Source of the DNA: Iodobacter violaceini
GTDB taxonomy: Bacteria > Pseudomonadota > Gammaproteobacteria > Burkholderiales > Chitinibacteraceae
Length of the DNA stretch: 64,000 bases
Direction: 5' to 3'
NCBI RefSeq assembly: GCF_011601265.1
Contig: NZ_JAAOLX010000007.1
Coordinates: 265,116-329,115 of the forward strand
Shown here: positions 27,569 to 36,231 of the stretch, piece after piece
Numbering within the stretch: position 1 is the stretch's first letter
How the letters are laid out: the number at the start of each line of letters is the position of its first letter
Program-made: the position numbers and the translations under genes
Notes under the pieces: model-generated
The model's database searches: none
What the model was told of the DNA's origin: nothing
What the model saw: the letters and a program-made list of their open reading frames with translations, nothing else

Positions 27569-29182
27569 TCAAACAGTCAGGCAAACCTGCGCCGCAGCCC
27601 GCGCGCTGCATTCACGGCTGCCGTAAGCGCAAACATGGCCAGCCAGTTCAGGCACAGGTTCATAGGCATTACGTAAACCGATCACCACCAATTGCGTGCC
27701 AAATTTAGCGGCAAGTTCCGCTACCAGTGCTGTTGATGCCGCTTGCTTAAAATCTTCACCAGGCAGCGGGTAGTTTTCGATGACAGCCAGAACCAGCTGA
27801 TCCGCCGCTACGTTCACCTCAGCAAGCCATGCTTTGGCCCCGGTGTAATCCAGAATACTCAGCCTCTCTTCTGGCAGGAGGGTGCTGATTTCTGCAGCAA
27901 AATAATCAAAAGCGGGCGTTGCCTGATTTGGGCCAATACCGCGCGGATTCACCAGATTGGCGTAATCGGCCAATGGCGTGGTTTGCACAACAAATACGTG
28001 TTTATCCGCCTGAACCGGCAGATTACGTGCAGGGTCGGCCAGAATTTGTACGGCAGATTTGGCAGCAGCCTGCTCAACCTTGCGATTGGCCACCGGATTA
28101 AACTCACGGAACAGCGGCATACCCACCAGACGCGCCAGCTTAAAGGCCACAACGCGCTCTACAATCTGATTCAGCTCGGCTTCCGGCATACGGCCGTCTT
28201 CCACCGCGCTGACAATGGCACCAATCATGGCCAGCTGGTTTTCAAGGTAGTTATCGTTGTGATCGTAGTGCTCTTCAGAGAGCATCATCATGTCGATACC
28301 GGCTTTAAACGCAATAATGGCGGCCTCTACCGGCGGGAAATTACGGCGAATCGCGCCCATATTCATGCTGTCGGAAATCACAATGCCTTTGAAGCCCAGC
28401 TTCTCACGCAAGACATCCTGCAAAATAGCCCTCGATAAAGTTGCCGGATAAACCGGATCGATCTGCGGGTAGCAAATATGCGAGGTCATCATCAGCTCTA
28501 CCCGCGCATCAATCGCGGCTTTAAACGGGGCAAGATCTTCCACCAGCAACGTAGCCAGCGATTTATCCACCACAGGGATTTCACGGTGGGTGTCGCCCGT
28601 AGTGTCACCATGGCCGGGGAAATGCTTGGCGCAAACGACAATTCCGCCATCGTGAGCGCCATGCACCGCCGCCCCCACTTGTACTGCCACTTGGGCTGGC
28701 ACTTCACCAAAGGCACGGGTATCAATAATCGGTGAATTAGGTTTCAAATTAACGTCGGCACATGGGCCAAGCACGCAATTAAACCCGGCCGAGCGCATTT
28801 CGATACCAAATACGCTATACATTTGCGCACTGAGGGCTGGATTATCAGCACTGCCCAAGGCCAGATTGCCCGGCCCTGTTGTTGATTCAGGAGTAAGCAC
28901 ACTCCATGCACCTTCCTGATCCACGCCCAAGAGCATAGGTACGGCGTCTGCCCGCTGATTCACAATGGCGGCCATGGCCTGGGTGAGCTGACGTGCCTCG
29001 GAAAAAGTAGCAGCATTGTCCTGGCTCAGATAACAGCCGCCTAAGTTGTAGCGCTCGATCAAAGGGCGGGCTGCTTCGGCATCTTTGCCAGGGAAGGCCA
29101 GAATAAACAATTGCCCCACTTTTTCTTCCAAAGACCAGCCGCTTATTTTTTGTGCAGCCTGGCTGCGAAACGATTCAAACAT
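27569..29182 (-). CDS. Glycoside hydrolase family 3 beta-N-acetylhexosaminidase
   Basis: A 537-residue GH3 enzyme. The NagZ-type signature AKHFPGHGDTTGDTH (about residues 180-195) supplies the catalytic His/Asp dyad, and GIVISDSMNMGAI (about 265-277) the nucleophile Asp. Unlike the 340-residue NagZ it has a C-terminal extension of about 190 residues, as in GH3 exo-chitinolytic or N-acetylglucosaminidase enzymes. No signal peptide is visible, so it probably acts in the cytoplasm on imported sugars. It lies downstream of an RbsABC-type importer on the same strand. Confidence 0.87.
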   Translation of the reverse strand: MFESFRSQAAQKISGWSLEEKVGQLFILAFPGKDAEAARPLIERYNLGGCYLSQDNAATFSEARQLTQAMAAIVNQRADAVPMLLGVDQEGAWSVLTPESTTGPGNLALGSADNPALSAQMYSVFGIEMRSAGFNCVLGPCADVNLKPNSPIIDTRAFGEVPAQVAVQVGAAVHGAHDGGIVVCAKHFPGHGDTTGDTHREIPVVDKSLATLLVEDLAPFKAAIDARVELMMTSHICYPQIDPVYPATLSRAILQDVLREKLGFKGIVISDSMNMGAIRRNFPPVEAAIIAFKAGIDMMMLSEEHYDHNDNYLENQLAMIGAIVSAVEDGRMPEAELNQIVERVVAFKLARLVGMPLFREFNPVANRKVEQAAAKSAVQILADPARNLPVQADKHVFVVQTTPLADYANLVNPRGIGPNQATPAFDYFAAEISTLLPEERLSILDYTGAKAWLAEVNVAADQLVLAVIENYPLPGEDFKQAASTALVAELAAKFGTQLVVIGLRNAYEPVPELAGHVCAYGSRECSARAAAQVCLTV

Positions 29183-29276
29183 ACTAAAACTCCATTTTTA
29201 AGCAATAAGGGGCCACAGGCCATGTAAAACGCGGCCTGAAGTCAATAAGGAAACAGGTAAGTCTGGAAGAAAGATG

Positions 29277-29381
29277 TGCAGATACAGAGAACGCCGGGCG
29301 CACAAAGAACACGGAGAAAAACACACAAGCATTAGCTCTCAATTGTGTGCTCTGTGTTCTTCCCTTATCTCTGTTTCTGCA
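29277..29381. repeat. Imperfect palindromic element (dispersed-palindrome type)
   Basis: Three nested inverted pairs: TGCAGATACAGAGA (29277-29290) with TCTCTGTTTCTGCA (29368-29381), AAGAACAC (29305-29312) with GTGTTCTT (29354-29361), and CACACAA (29322-29328) with TTGTGTG (29343-29349). The wording (ACAGAGAACGCC, AACACGGAG) resembles short palindromic elements common between genes in beta-proteobacteria. It sits between the permease and hexosaminidase genes. Confidence 0.6.
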
Positions 29382-29399
29382 GACCTTTTTGAAGTTTGA

Positions 29400-30380
29400 T
29401 CAGCGCTTTTTCTTGCGTAAATTGCCCATGGTCAGCGTCACGGCGAAGATGATAATCAGGCCACGGAAAATCATTTGCTGATCCACATTCAGGCCCATCA
29501 GCACCAGCCCGTTATTCACCATGCCCATAATCAGCGCGCCGATAATGGAGCCCATTACCGTGCCCTTGCCGCCAAACAGGCTGGTGCCGCCAATAATCAC
29601 CGCAGCCACCACCATCATCAGGTCATTTTCACCCAGGGTGTAGCGGGCACTTTGCAGGCGGCCTGCGTATAAAATGCCAGCCAATGCAGCCAGTGCAGCG
29701 TTTAATACCAGTACATACAACTTGATCCGGTTAACGTTAATCCCAGAATACATCGCGGCGATTTTATTGCCGCCGCTGGCCAGCACTTCTTTACCAAAAG
29801 CAGTGCGGCGCAATAAAACATGGCCCAGCACGGCAATCAGCACCATCCAGATAAACAGCACCGAAACCGGGCCAATATCACCAGAGCCAAACACAAACAC
29901 AAAGGTTTCATTCTCGACCGGAATCGATTGCAGGGCGGTAATCCAGCGTGTCACCCCTGTGATAATCCCCGCCATACCGAGCGTCACCAGAAAGGATGGA
30001 ATACCGACTTTGGCTACAAACAAGCCATTAATCAGCCCACACAAAGAGCCTGCAAGTAAGGCTCCCAGCACCGCCCAGCCCATGCCATAAGGCATCAGCA
30101 TGGCTGCGGTTACAGCAGACAGCGCCACAATTGCGCCAAAAGACAAATCAATCTCTGCGGCAGATAAAACAAACGTCATGCCCACGGCCATGATGGAAAT
30201 CATGGCGGTCTGGCGGGCAATATTCATGAGATTACCCGCTTCTAAAAAGCCTTTGTCGTGCAGGGTAATTGAGAAAAATATAAAAATACCGATGAAAACC
30301 AGATAAATAACCGAGCTTTTCCAGTCTGTCTGGCGGGCAGGCACAACTGCTGCGTCTGCTTTATTTGCCGTGATGTCCAT
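29400..30380 (-). CDS. Sugar ABC transporter permease (RbsC-type)
   Basis: Permease of a CUT2-class (ribose/galactoside-type) sugar importer. I prefer the ATG at 30380 (MDITANKADA), which has GAGGG upstream. The open frame to 30428 adds 16 doubtful residues. The 326-residue protein has about ten hydrophobic segments and the RbsC-type motifs VGMTFVLSAAEIDLSFGAIVALSAV and VIIGGTSLFGGKGTV. It is preceded by the ATPase and binding-protein genes in transcription order. Confidence 0.9.
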   Translation of the reverse strand: MDITANKADAAVVPARQTDWKSSVIYLVFIGIFIFFSITLHDKGFLEAGNLMNIARQTAMISIMAVGMTFVLSAAEIDLSFGAIVALSAVTAAMLMPYGMGWAVLGALLAGSLCGLINGLFVAKVGIPSFLVTLGMAGIITGVTRWITALQSIPVENETFVFVFGSGDIGPVSVLFIWMVLIAVLGHVLLRRTAFGKEVLASGGNKIAAMYSGINVNRIKLYVLVLNAALAALAGILYAGRLQSARYTLGENDLMMVVAAVIIGGTSLFGGKGTVMGSIIGALIMGMVNNGLVLMGLNVDQQMIFRGLIIIFAVTLTMGNLRKKKR

Positions 30381-30488
30381 ACCATCCCTCTTAGATTTAG
30401 GAATTAGATTTTCTTTTCGCATGAGCACTGCGCTTCGGGTGCGCCATGCTCTTTGATCCTGTCGCCTGAGTGCCTATACCCCTGATCC

Positions 30489-31970
30489 CTACTGCACCGC
30501 AGCCAGCAAACGCTCTTCTGTCTGGCCTTCTTGAATCAGCCCGGCAATCCGTCCTTTATTCACGATATATGTGCTGTCGCAAAAGCTGGCGATTTCGCTG
30601 TATTCGCTGGACACAAAAATCACGGCATTACCCTGCGCCGCGTATTCGTTCACGATGCGCATTATTTCGTACTTGGAGCTCAGATCAATACCAAAAGTAG
30701 GATCATCCAGCAGCATGACACGCGCATTGGTACTCATACATTTGCCAATGACTACTTTTTGCTGATTACCACCTGATAAAAATCTCACCACCTGATCCGG
30801 CCCGCTGGTTTTAATATGCAGACGTTTGATCAGGCTTTCGACTAATTCCCTGCCTCGCCCCTCATCCAGCAGTAAGGGAGACGACAATTTATCAAACAAA
30901 GACATTAGCATATTGTCAGCAACACTAAAATCTAAAACCAAGCCCTGGCTGCGCCTGTCTTCTGGCACAAGGTTAATACCCAGCTTAATCGCATCTTTCG
31001 GATTTTTAATTTTCACGCTCTGACCAGAGAGTAAAATCTGCCCGGATTCGATGGCATCAAGGCCAAAAATCGCTTCTAAGATCTCGGTACGGCCACTGCC
31101 AAGCAAACCAGCCAGGCCAACTACCTGCCCCGGATACACTTTGAAAGACACGTCTTCCAGTACCGAAGTCACTACATTACGCAGCTCCAGCAGCGGTGTT
31201 TGCTCCGTATCCACGGCTACGCGCTGCCAGTTTTCATTGGCATTACGATGGTGGCCCAGCATATCAGCAACTAATTCTTCGATATTGGTGGTGATCACCG
31301 GACTGCTGCGTACCAGAAAGCCATCACGCAGCACGCTGACCGAATCACAAATCTTAAAAATATCGCGCAAATAATGAGTGATATAGATAATCGAAACGCC
31401 TTGCGACTTCAGCGTGTTCACCACGGCAAACAGCTTTTCAATTTCTTTATCGGATAAAGACGCGGTAGGCTCATCCAGAATCAAAACCCTGGCGTTTTGC
31501 GAAATGGCTTTGGCAATTTCGATAAACTGCTGCTGCCCCATCGTCAGCTCGCCCACGCTCTGCCATGGGTCCAGAGCAATGCCCATTTTTTCCAGCACCG
31601 CCAGTGTGGCCTGCTCCATGGCGCGGTGATCAACCAGGCCGCCCCTGCCCAGCCAATTGCCCATAAAGATATTTTCGGCCACGCTCATGGTCGCAACCAG
31701 GCTCAGATCCTGATAAACCATCACGATTCCGGCCTCCCGTGCATCCCGCGGAGACTGGAAATCAACCGGCTGACCAAACAAAGACAGCTCGCCCGCATCG
31801 CGCTGATAATAACCATTAAGCAACTTCATCAGCGTTGATTTACCTGCACCGTTCTGGCCAACTATCGCATGCACCTCACCCTGCCTGAGGGTGAAATCAA
31901 TGCCTTTCAATACAGCATTGCCATCAAACGCTTTAGTCAGCCCTCGTGCTTGAATTGCAGCTTCATTCAT
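30489..31970 (-). CDS. Sugar ABC transporter ATPase with two nucleotide-binding domains (RbsA/MglA-type)
   Basis: A 493-residue CUT2-class ATPase. The first domain has Walker A GQNGAGKST (about 38-46) and Walker B VLILDEPTASLSDKE. The second has a degenerate Walker A region GLLGSGRTE (about 286), LSGGNQQKVVIGKCM and a final LLDDPTFGIDLSSK. The asymmetry is normal for RbsA/MglA. The gene follows the binding-protein gene after 152 bases and precedes the permease by 108. Confidence 0.92.
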   Translation of the reverse strand: MNEAAIQARGLTKAFDGNAVLKGIDFTLRQGEVHAIVGQNGAGKSTLMKLLNGYYQRDAGELSLFGQPVDFQSPRDAREAGIVMVYQDLSLVATMSVAENIFMGNWLGRGGLVDHRAMEQATLAVLEKMGIALDPWQSVGELTMGQQQFIEIAKAISQNARVLILDEPTASLSDKEIEKLFAVVNTLKSQGVSIIYITHYLRDIFKICDSVSVLRDGFLVRSSPVITTNIEELVADMLGHHRNANENWQRVAVDTEQTPLLELRNVVTSVLEDVSFKVYPGQVVGLAGLLGSGRTEILEAIFGLDAIESGQILLSGQSVKIKNPKDAIKLGINLVPEDRRSQGLVLDFSVADNMLMSLFDKLSSPLLLDEGRGRELVESLIKRLHIKTSGPDQVVRFLSGGNQQKVVIGKCMSTNARVMLLDDPTFGIDLSSKYEIMRIVNEYAAQGNAVIFVSSEYSEIASFCDSTYIVNKGRIAGLIQEGQTEERLLAAVQ

Positions 31971-32122
31971 TGAGATGAAATCCCTGTTGCCTGGCGGGTT
32001 TTACCCGTCTTACAAGGCTGCACAAAAACCTTTGAAACACAGAGCGTACTCACAGCACACCACCTGCTGTAAACCGTCCGCTCTGTATTTAGATAATCAA
32101 GGTTTGTATCAGCCGCTCTGTA

Positions 32123-33184
32123 TTATTTTTTTGCTGCCAGCGCTTTCACAACGGCATCAGGTGGCTGACGGAATAATGCTTTATTCCACTGCGCTGCCAG
32201 ATTGCCTGAAGTCACCTTGATGGCGTCAACGGTCACAAAAGCGGGAGTAGGTTTATTGATCAGGGACATTGCGCCCATGGTGGCCAGGGTTTTACCCATA
32301 TCGTAAGGCAGATCGCTCACAATCCCTGCCACATTGCCGCCCTTTACCATATCCAGCGCATTGGCCGCGCCCAGATCCATAGTGATCACTTTGACGTCTT
32401 TGCGGCCTGCGGTGCGTACTGCCGCAGTCACGCCTTCGGCAATCGCGTCCCATGGTGCGTAAATGGCTTTTACAGATGGGTTTTGCGTCAGAATCGCCGA
32501 AGCAATCACTTCGCCGTCATTTGGATTGGCAATGCCTTTATCGGCTACCACTTTGATATTTGGATAACGCGCCAGCACCGCCTTCACTGCGCTGTCACGC
32601 TGATTGGTGACATAGTAATTGGCCGCATGATGCATCACGGCCACATCGCCCTTGCTGCCAATGCTGTCTGCCATCAGCTCAGCAGCGGCCTTGCCCATGC
32701 CGAACAAATCGTCAGTCACAATGCCTGCGTAATCTTTACCCGCCTTAAAGCCTTGTGGTGCATTGCTGATAAACACCAGCTTCACACCCTGCTGAGTCGC
32801 TTGCTTAAACGCCACAGCGCCTGAAACGGGATCAATTACCAGTGAAATAATAATATTGGGTTTCAGCGCCAGAACGGTTTCAAGATCAGTGCGCTGTTTT
32901 TTAGGATCCATTTCTGCATCGGTAACAGCGACAACTTTAATTCCCAATTCATCAAAAACCTTTTTAGCACCCGCAATCAAAGCAATCGAAAAATCCGACG
33001 TGGTATGCATCAGAATCGCGGCTTTGTAATCCTTGCCCTTCAGCTGTGCCACATCCTGAGCGGCCAGTTTTACCTGAGTGTAAGACGTTGGTGTTTCACC
33101 ATTTGGCCCTACGGTATGATCCACGGCCGCAAGGGCATTGGTACAGAACAGGGCAAGCAGCAGACCTTTTAAACTAGCACGCAT
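32123..33184 (-). CDS. Periplasmic sugar-binding protein (type 1 PBP) of the RbsABC-type importer
   Basis: A 353-residue periplasmic binding protein with a signal peptide (MRASLKGLLLALFCTNALA). The Peripla_BP_4 fold shows in the AAILMHTTSDFSIALIAGAKK start region, then ALKPNIIISLVIDPVSGA, GIVTDDLFGMGKAAAELM and AIYAPWDAIAEGV. First gene of the unit SBP-ATPase-permease-GH3. The sugar is not identifiable; the linked hexosaminidase suggests an amino-sugar or chito-oligosaccharide. AAGAGG precedes the ATG. Confidence 0.88.
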   Translation of the reverse strand: MRASLKGLLLALFCTNALAAVDHTVGPNGETPTSYTQVKLAAQDVAQLKGKDYKAAILMHTTSDFSIALIAGAKKVFDELGIKVVAVTDAEMDPKKQRTDLETVLALKPNIIISLVIDPVSGAVAFKQATQQGVKLVFISNAPQGFKAGKDYAGIVTDDLFGMGKAAAELMADSIGSKGDVAVMHHAANYYVTNQRDSAVKAVLARYPNIKVVADKGIANPNDGEVIASAILTQNPSVKAIYAPWDAIAEGVTAAVRTAGRKDVKVITMDLGAANALDMVKGGNVAGIVSDLPYDMGKTLATMGAMSLINKPTPAFVTVDAIKVTSGNLAAQWNKALFRQPPDAVVKALAAKK

Positions 33185-33218
33185 TTTTCAACCTCTTGTT
33201 GTGGGTGTTCATGGGTGT

Positions 33219-33246
33219 AGTATAGGTGTTTTATAGGTGCCGTCAA
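33219..33246 (-). promoter_or_regulatory. Sigma-70 promoter with 11-bp-period repeats, upstream of the importer operon
   Basis: On the minus strand TTGACG (33246-33241), 16 bases and TATACT (33224-33219). Two ACCTATA repeats (33238-33232 and 33227-33221) start 11 bases apart, one overlapping the -10 box. The same arrangement occurs before the orphan binding-protein gene at 34741, so this is probably an operator for a shared regulator. Confidence 0.6.
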
Positions 33247-33383
33247 TCAATTGGCATGAAAAACACAAGATTTTGTTGGTATTCGTTCCCAGACTACATT
33301 TTCTTTTTTTAGTGGCAAAAAAAGCACTTCATTAAATATTTTATTCCAGAATTTAAACAAGCCACCTTAGACAAAAACAATAT

Positions 33384-33416
33384 ATAAAAAAAATTCCCCT
33401 GCCGGGGCAGGGGAAT
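33384..33416 (-). terminator. Intrinsic terminator of the orphan binding-protein gene
   Basis: Read on the minus strand: ATTCCCCTGCC, CC, GGCAGGGGAAT (33416-33393), then TTTTTTTTA. A perfect 11-bp stem with a strong U tract. It isolates the upstream binding-protein gene as a single-gene unit. Confidence 0.9.
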
Positions 33417-33466
33417 AAAATGCCGATTACCCGGCAGAGGAAAACTACAGGGAAAACTTTATTAAA

Positions 33467-34741
33467 TTACTTTGCTGCAATACGATCATTCCATTTTTTA
33501 GCCGCTGCATCCAAAGCCGCTTTTGCTGACTTACGGCCTTCAATCGCAGCTTGCACTTCGTCATTAAACTCTTTGCTCATTGTTGTTGCATCTGGCATCA
33601 GTGCTGCTGGCAAGGTCAGCGTACGTGCAGCACCCATCGATTTAGCAACAGTTGCACGTGCAACAGCTACCGGATCGCCACCCTCTGCACCTGAGGAGAA
33701 GAAGTCGCTTTCAGCTGCTTTACGGGCAGACGGGAAGGTTGTACCAGTCGCTTTAGAGAAGCCTAATTGCTGCTCGCTGTTGGTCAGGAACAAGCCCAGT
33801 TTTGCAGCAGCTTCCGGGTTTTTGTAACCCTTAGGCTGTACAAAAGACATCAGCCAGGAACCCAGTACCAATTTACCTTCGTCCTGAGGGAAAGCCATAA
33901 TAGCTGTTTTTTCGTAAGCTACTTTACTGCTGTCAGCCAGTTTGCCTAATGCGGTAGGTGCAGTTGTCATCATCGCAAGTTTACCTGCGCTGTAACCCGC
34001 AATTTCTTGCTCAAATTCAAGACGGAAGCTATCTTTTGGCAACACACCTTTCTTGTACATATCGGCAAATGTTTCAACTGCCTTGATGTGCTTAGGGCTG
34101 TTAAATACAGCTTTACCATTAGCAAAAATTGGCAGGCCCATGTATTGGAACCAAGGGATCATGCCGCCGTCGCCGCTCTTTGTTGCCAGCTTAGGCGAGA
34201 ATGCAGCCACGCCGGTTTTAGCCGTAATGGTGCGGGCAGTGGCTACAAATTCTGCAAAGTTTTTTGGATTTGATTTAATGCCGCTCTTTGCCAACAATTC
34301 TTTGTTATAAGCAATAACCGATGCGGCATTGTAGAAAGGATAGCCATAGATCTTGCCGTTAACGGTCAGATCTTGCAAAGCGCCAGCCTGGTATTCTGCT
34401 TTGTTTTTGCCGATCAGTGCATCCAGTGGTTGCAGCAAATCTTTCTGAGCAAATTCATGCGTCCATGGCGTATTAAAGTTAACCAGCGCCGGAGGATTAC
34501 CCGCAGCAATTGCAGAAATCAGCTTAGGCTGAATCTGATCCCAGTTCATATCAACCCAAACGGCTTCCAGCTCTGGATTTGCTTTATTGAAGCGCTGAAC
34601 AGCATCGTTCCAGTATGGAGCAAACTTAGTAACGTTAAATGTCCAGAATTCAACCTTAGTTGCATCTGCGGCATGAGCAAATGTTGAAGACAACATAGCG
34701 GCCAGCAATAATGGACGGACTAACTTAAAGCGCTTTGACAT
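33467..34741 (-). CDS. Orphan sugar ABC transporter binding protein (family 1, MalE/UgpB-like)
   Basis: Extracellular solute-binding protein family 1. The ATG at 34741 (MSKRFKLVRPLLLA) has GGAGAGAG upstream and gives 424 residues with a signal peptide ending near TFAHAAD. The open frame to 34843 is an unlikely extension. Typical features are VEFWTFNVTKFAPYWNDAVQRFNK, LINNFNTPW-like segments and WLMSFVQPKGYKNPEAAAKLGLFL. No CUT1 permease or ATPase gene is adjacent and a terminator closes it, so its transporter must be encoded elsewhere. Its promoter matches that of the neighbouring importer. Confidence 0.86.
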   Translation of the reverse strand: MSKRFKLVRPLLLAAMLSSTFAHAADATKVEFWTFNVTKFAPYWNDAVQRFNKANPELEAVWVDMNWDQIQPKLISAIAAGNPPALVNFNTPWTHEFAQKDLLQPLDALIGKNKAEYQAGALQDLTVNGKIYGYPFYNAASVIAYNKELLAKSGIKSNPKNFAEFVATARTITAKTGVAAFSPKLATKSGDGGMIPWFQYMGLPIFANGKAVFNSPKHIKAVETFADMYKKGVLPKDSFRLEFEQEIAGYSAGKLAMMTTAPTALGKLADSSKVAYEKTAIMAFPQDEGKLVLGSWLMSFVQPKGYKNPEAAAKLGLFLTNSEQQLGFSKATGTTFPSARKAAESDFFSSGAEGGDPVAVARATVAKSMGAARTLTLPAALMPDATTMSKEFNDEVQAAIEGRKSAKAALDAAAKKWNDRIAAK

Positions 34742-34764
34742 GACTCTCTCTCCGGACTTATGAA

Positions 34765-34783
34765 GTGGGTTTTTAAACCCCAC
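34765..34783 (-). promoter_or_regulatory. Hairpin in the 5' UTR of the orphan binding-protein gene
   Basis: On the minus strand GTGGGGTTT-aa-AAACCCAC-type pairing (one bulge) lies about 24 bases before the ATG at 34741. The predicted leader of this gene is about 230 bases long, giving room for post-transcriptional control. Confidence 0.35.
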
Positions 34784-34980
34784 CATTTTTGGAATACGAC
34801 GTTTTTTTACTCGACTGACAATCAGACATTTATTAAAAAACATCTATTTCAATTTTTTATCTGACAAAAAAATTGAATTTAAAAGCACTCAAGCAGCAAG
34901 CTGAATATATCGCGAGATAATGTATCTCAATCACTAAAAACGGCGCATATAAAGCACTTTGCTTAGGTGATTGAAAGCAA

Positions 34981-35018
34981 AATGTAGGCATTTTGTAGGT
35001 GCAAGTCAAGATATAGGC
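34981..35018 (-). promoter_or_regulatory. Sigma-70 promoter with 11-bp-period repeats, upstream of the orphan binding-protein gene
   Basis: On the minus strand TTGACT (35009-35004), 17 bases and TACATT (34986-34981). ACCTACA (35000-34994) and GCCTACA (34989-34983) start 11 bases apart, matching the arrangement at 33219-33246. A third copy, GCCTATA (35018-35012), overlaps the upstream edge of the -35 box. Repressor or activator identity is unknown. Confidence 0.6.
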
Positions 35019-35120
35019 ATATTCGTTGTATTTTTGGCATAAACCAAGCATCCACCTGAATGTAGCTTCAGCACCACAAACTACATAAAGTGCTTTTAAT
35101 TCAAATAACTGAGATAAAAA

Positions 35121-35453
35121 ATGCCAAAAAGAAATGAATTTGTAGAATTCCTGCTGGAACAGCTGGCCCCACTGGGCACATTGCGGGCAAAAGCCATGTT
35201 TGGTGGCTATGGGATTTACTGCGATGAGATTTTCTTTGCCATCGTGGCTGGCGACATCCTGTATATCAAGGCAGACGAGCAATCAAAGGCTGAATTTACC
35301 TGCCTTGGCCTCATTCCTTTCAGCTACAGCAAAAAAGACAGCTCAGTACAAAGCATGGCCTACTACCCTCTGCCTGAAGAGGCTCTGGAAGAAGCAGAAA
35401 GCATGATGTTCTGGGCCAGGAAAGGGATTGCTGCCGCCCTGCGTAAACGCTGA
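35121..35453 (+). CDS. TfoX N-terminal domain protein
   Basis: A 110-residue protein matching the TfoX_N domain alone: FVEFLLEQLAPLGTLRAKAMFGGYGIYCDEIFFAIV and then YIKADEQS, with a closing helix WARKGIAAALRKR. The C-terminal helix-hairpin-helix part of Sxy/TfoX is absent. Stand-alone TfoX_N proteins are common in beta-proteobacteria and their function is not established. It lies upstream of hisB with a 184-base gap. Confidence 0.85.
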   Translation: MPKRNEFVEFLLEQLAPLGTLRAKAMFGGYGIYCDEIFFAIVAGDILYIKADEQSKAEFTCLGLIPFSYSKKDSSVQSMAYYPLPEEALEEAESMMFWARKGIAAALRKR

Positions 35454-35637
35454 TGACAGAAAAAACCATGCCGCTTTTAATGCGTGTAAACACTTAAGAC
35501 TTCACGAAAAAGTCATTCTCGTAGACAATTGAAGACGAATGCACGGCCTTCAAAATGAGCAGCAAGTCATAATGAACGGAAGTGTTTCATAACCAGACTG
35601 CCATTTTTTGACTTGCCCCTTGATAGAGATTATCGAA

Positions 35638-36231
35638 ATGCGTCAGATTACTGTTAGCCGTAATACGCTGGAAACCCAGATTACCGTCACACTCAATCTT
35701 GATGGAACGGGGGTATCTAAATTTGATACCGGCGTGCCTTTTTTTGAGCACATGCTTGATCAGGTCGCACGCCACGGCTTATTTGATATCGAAATCAAAG
35801 CAGTGGGCGATTTGCATATTGATGCCCACCACACAGTAGAAGACGTTGGCATCACCATGGGGCAAGCTTTTGCCCAGGCCGTTGGCGATAAAAAAGGCAT
35901 CCGCCGTTACGGCCACAGCTATGTACCGCTGGATGAAGCCCTTAGCCGCGTTGTGGTCGATTTATCCGGCCGCCCCTGTCTGGAATACAACGTGCCCTAC
36001 ACCCGCGCCATGATCGGAGGCTTTGACGTTGATTTATTCGGCGAATTCTTCCGTGGTTTTATCAATCATGCCGCCATCAGCCTGCATATTGATAATCTGA
36101 AAGGGCAAAATGCCCACCACCAGGCCGAAACCGTATTCAAAGCCTTAGGCCGCGCGCTGCGTATGGCAGTAGAGCCTGATGAGCGCATGGCGGGCATTAC
36201 CCCTTCAACCAAAGGTACACTGGTCGGCTGA
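35638..36231 (+). CDS. hisB: Imidazoleglycerol-phosphate dehydratase HisB
   Basis: Dehydrates imidazoleglycerol phosphate to imidazole-acetol phosphate. I choose ATG 35638 ([10 protein letters not shown]), giving 197 residues, the size of the monofunctional enzyme. The frame opens upstream at a TTG at 35608 without support. Metal-binding motifs [16 protein letters not shown] and the second set [10 protein letters not shown] and [14 protein letters not shown] are intact. It overlaps the following gene by one base. First gene of the second his block. Confidence 0.96.
   Translation: MRQITVSRNTLETQITVTLNLDGTGVSKFDTGVPFFEHMLDQVARHGLFDIEIKAVGDLHIDAHHTVEDVGITMGQAFAQAVGDKKGIRRYGHSYVPLDEALSRVVVDLSGRPCLEYNVPYTRAMIGGFDVDLFGEFFRGFINHAAISLHIDNLKGQNAHHQAETVFKALGRALRMAVEPDERMAGITPSTKGTLVG

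Noticed and set aside
27743..28438. 231-codon plus frame antisense to the GH3 hexosaminidase
   Set aside because: Antisense to conserved catalytic motifs; His/Gln/Arg-rich shadow composition.
34857..35282. 141-codon minus frame overlapping the tfoX-like gene and promoter region
   Set aside because: Runs antisense through the TfoX_N gene and over a strong promoter; Cys- and aromatic-rich composition is not protein-like.
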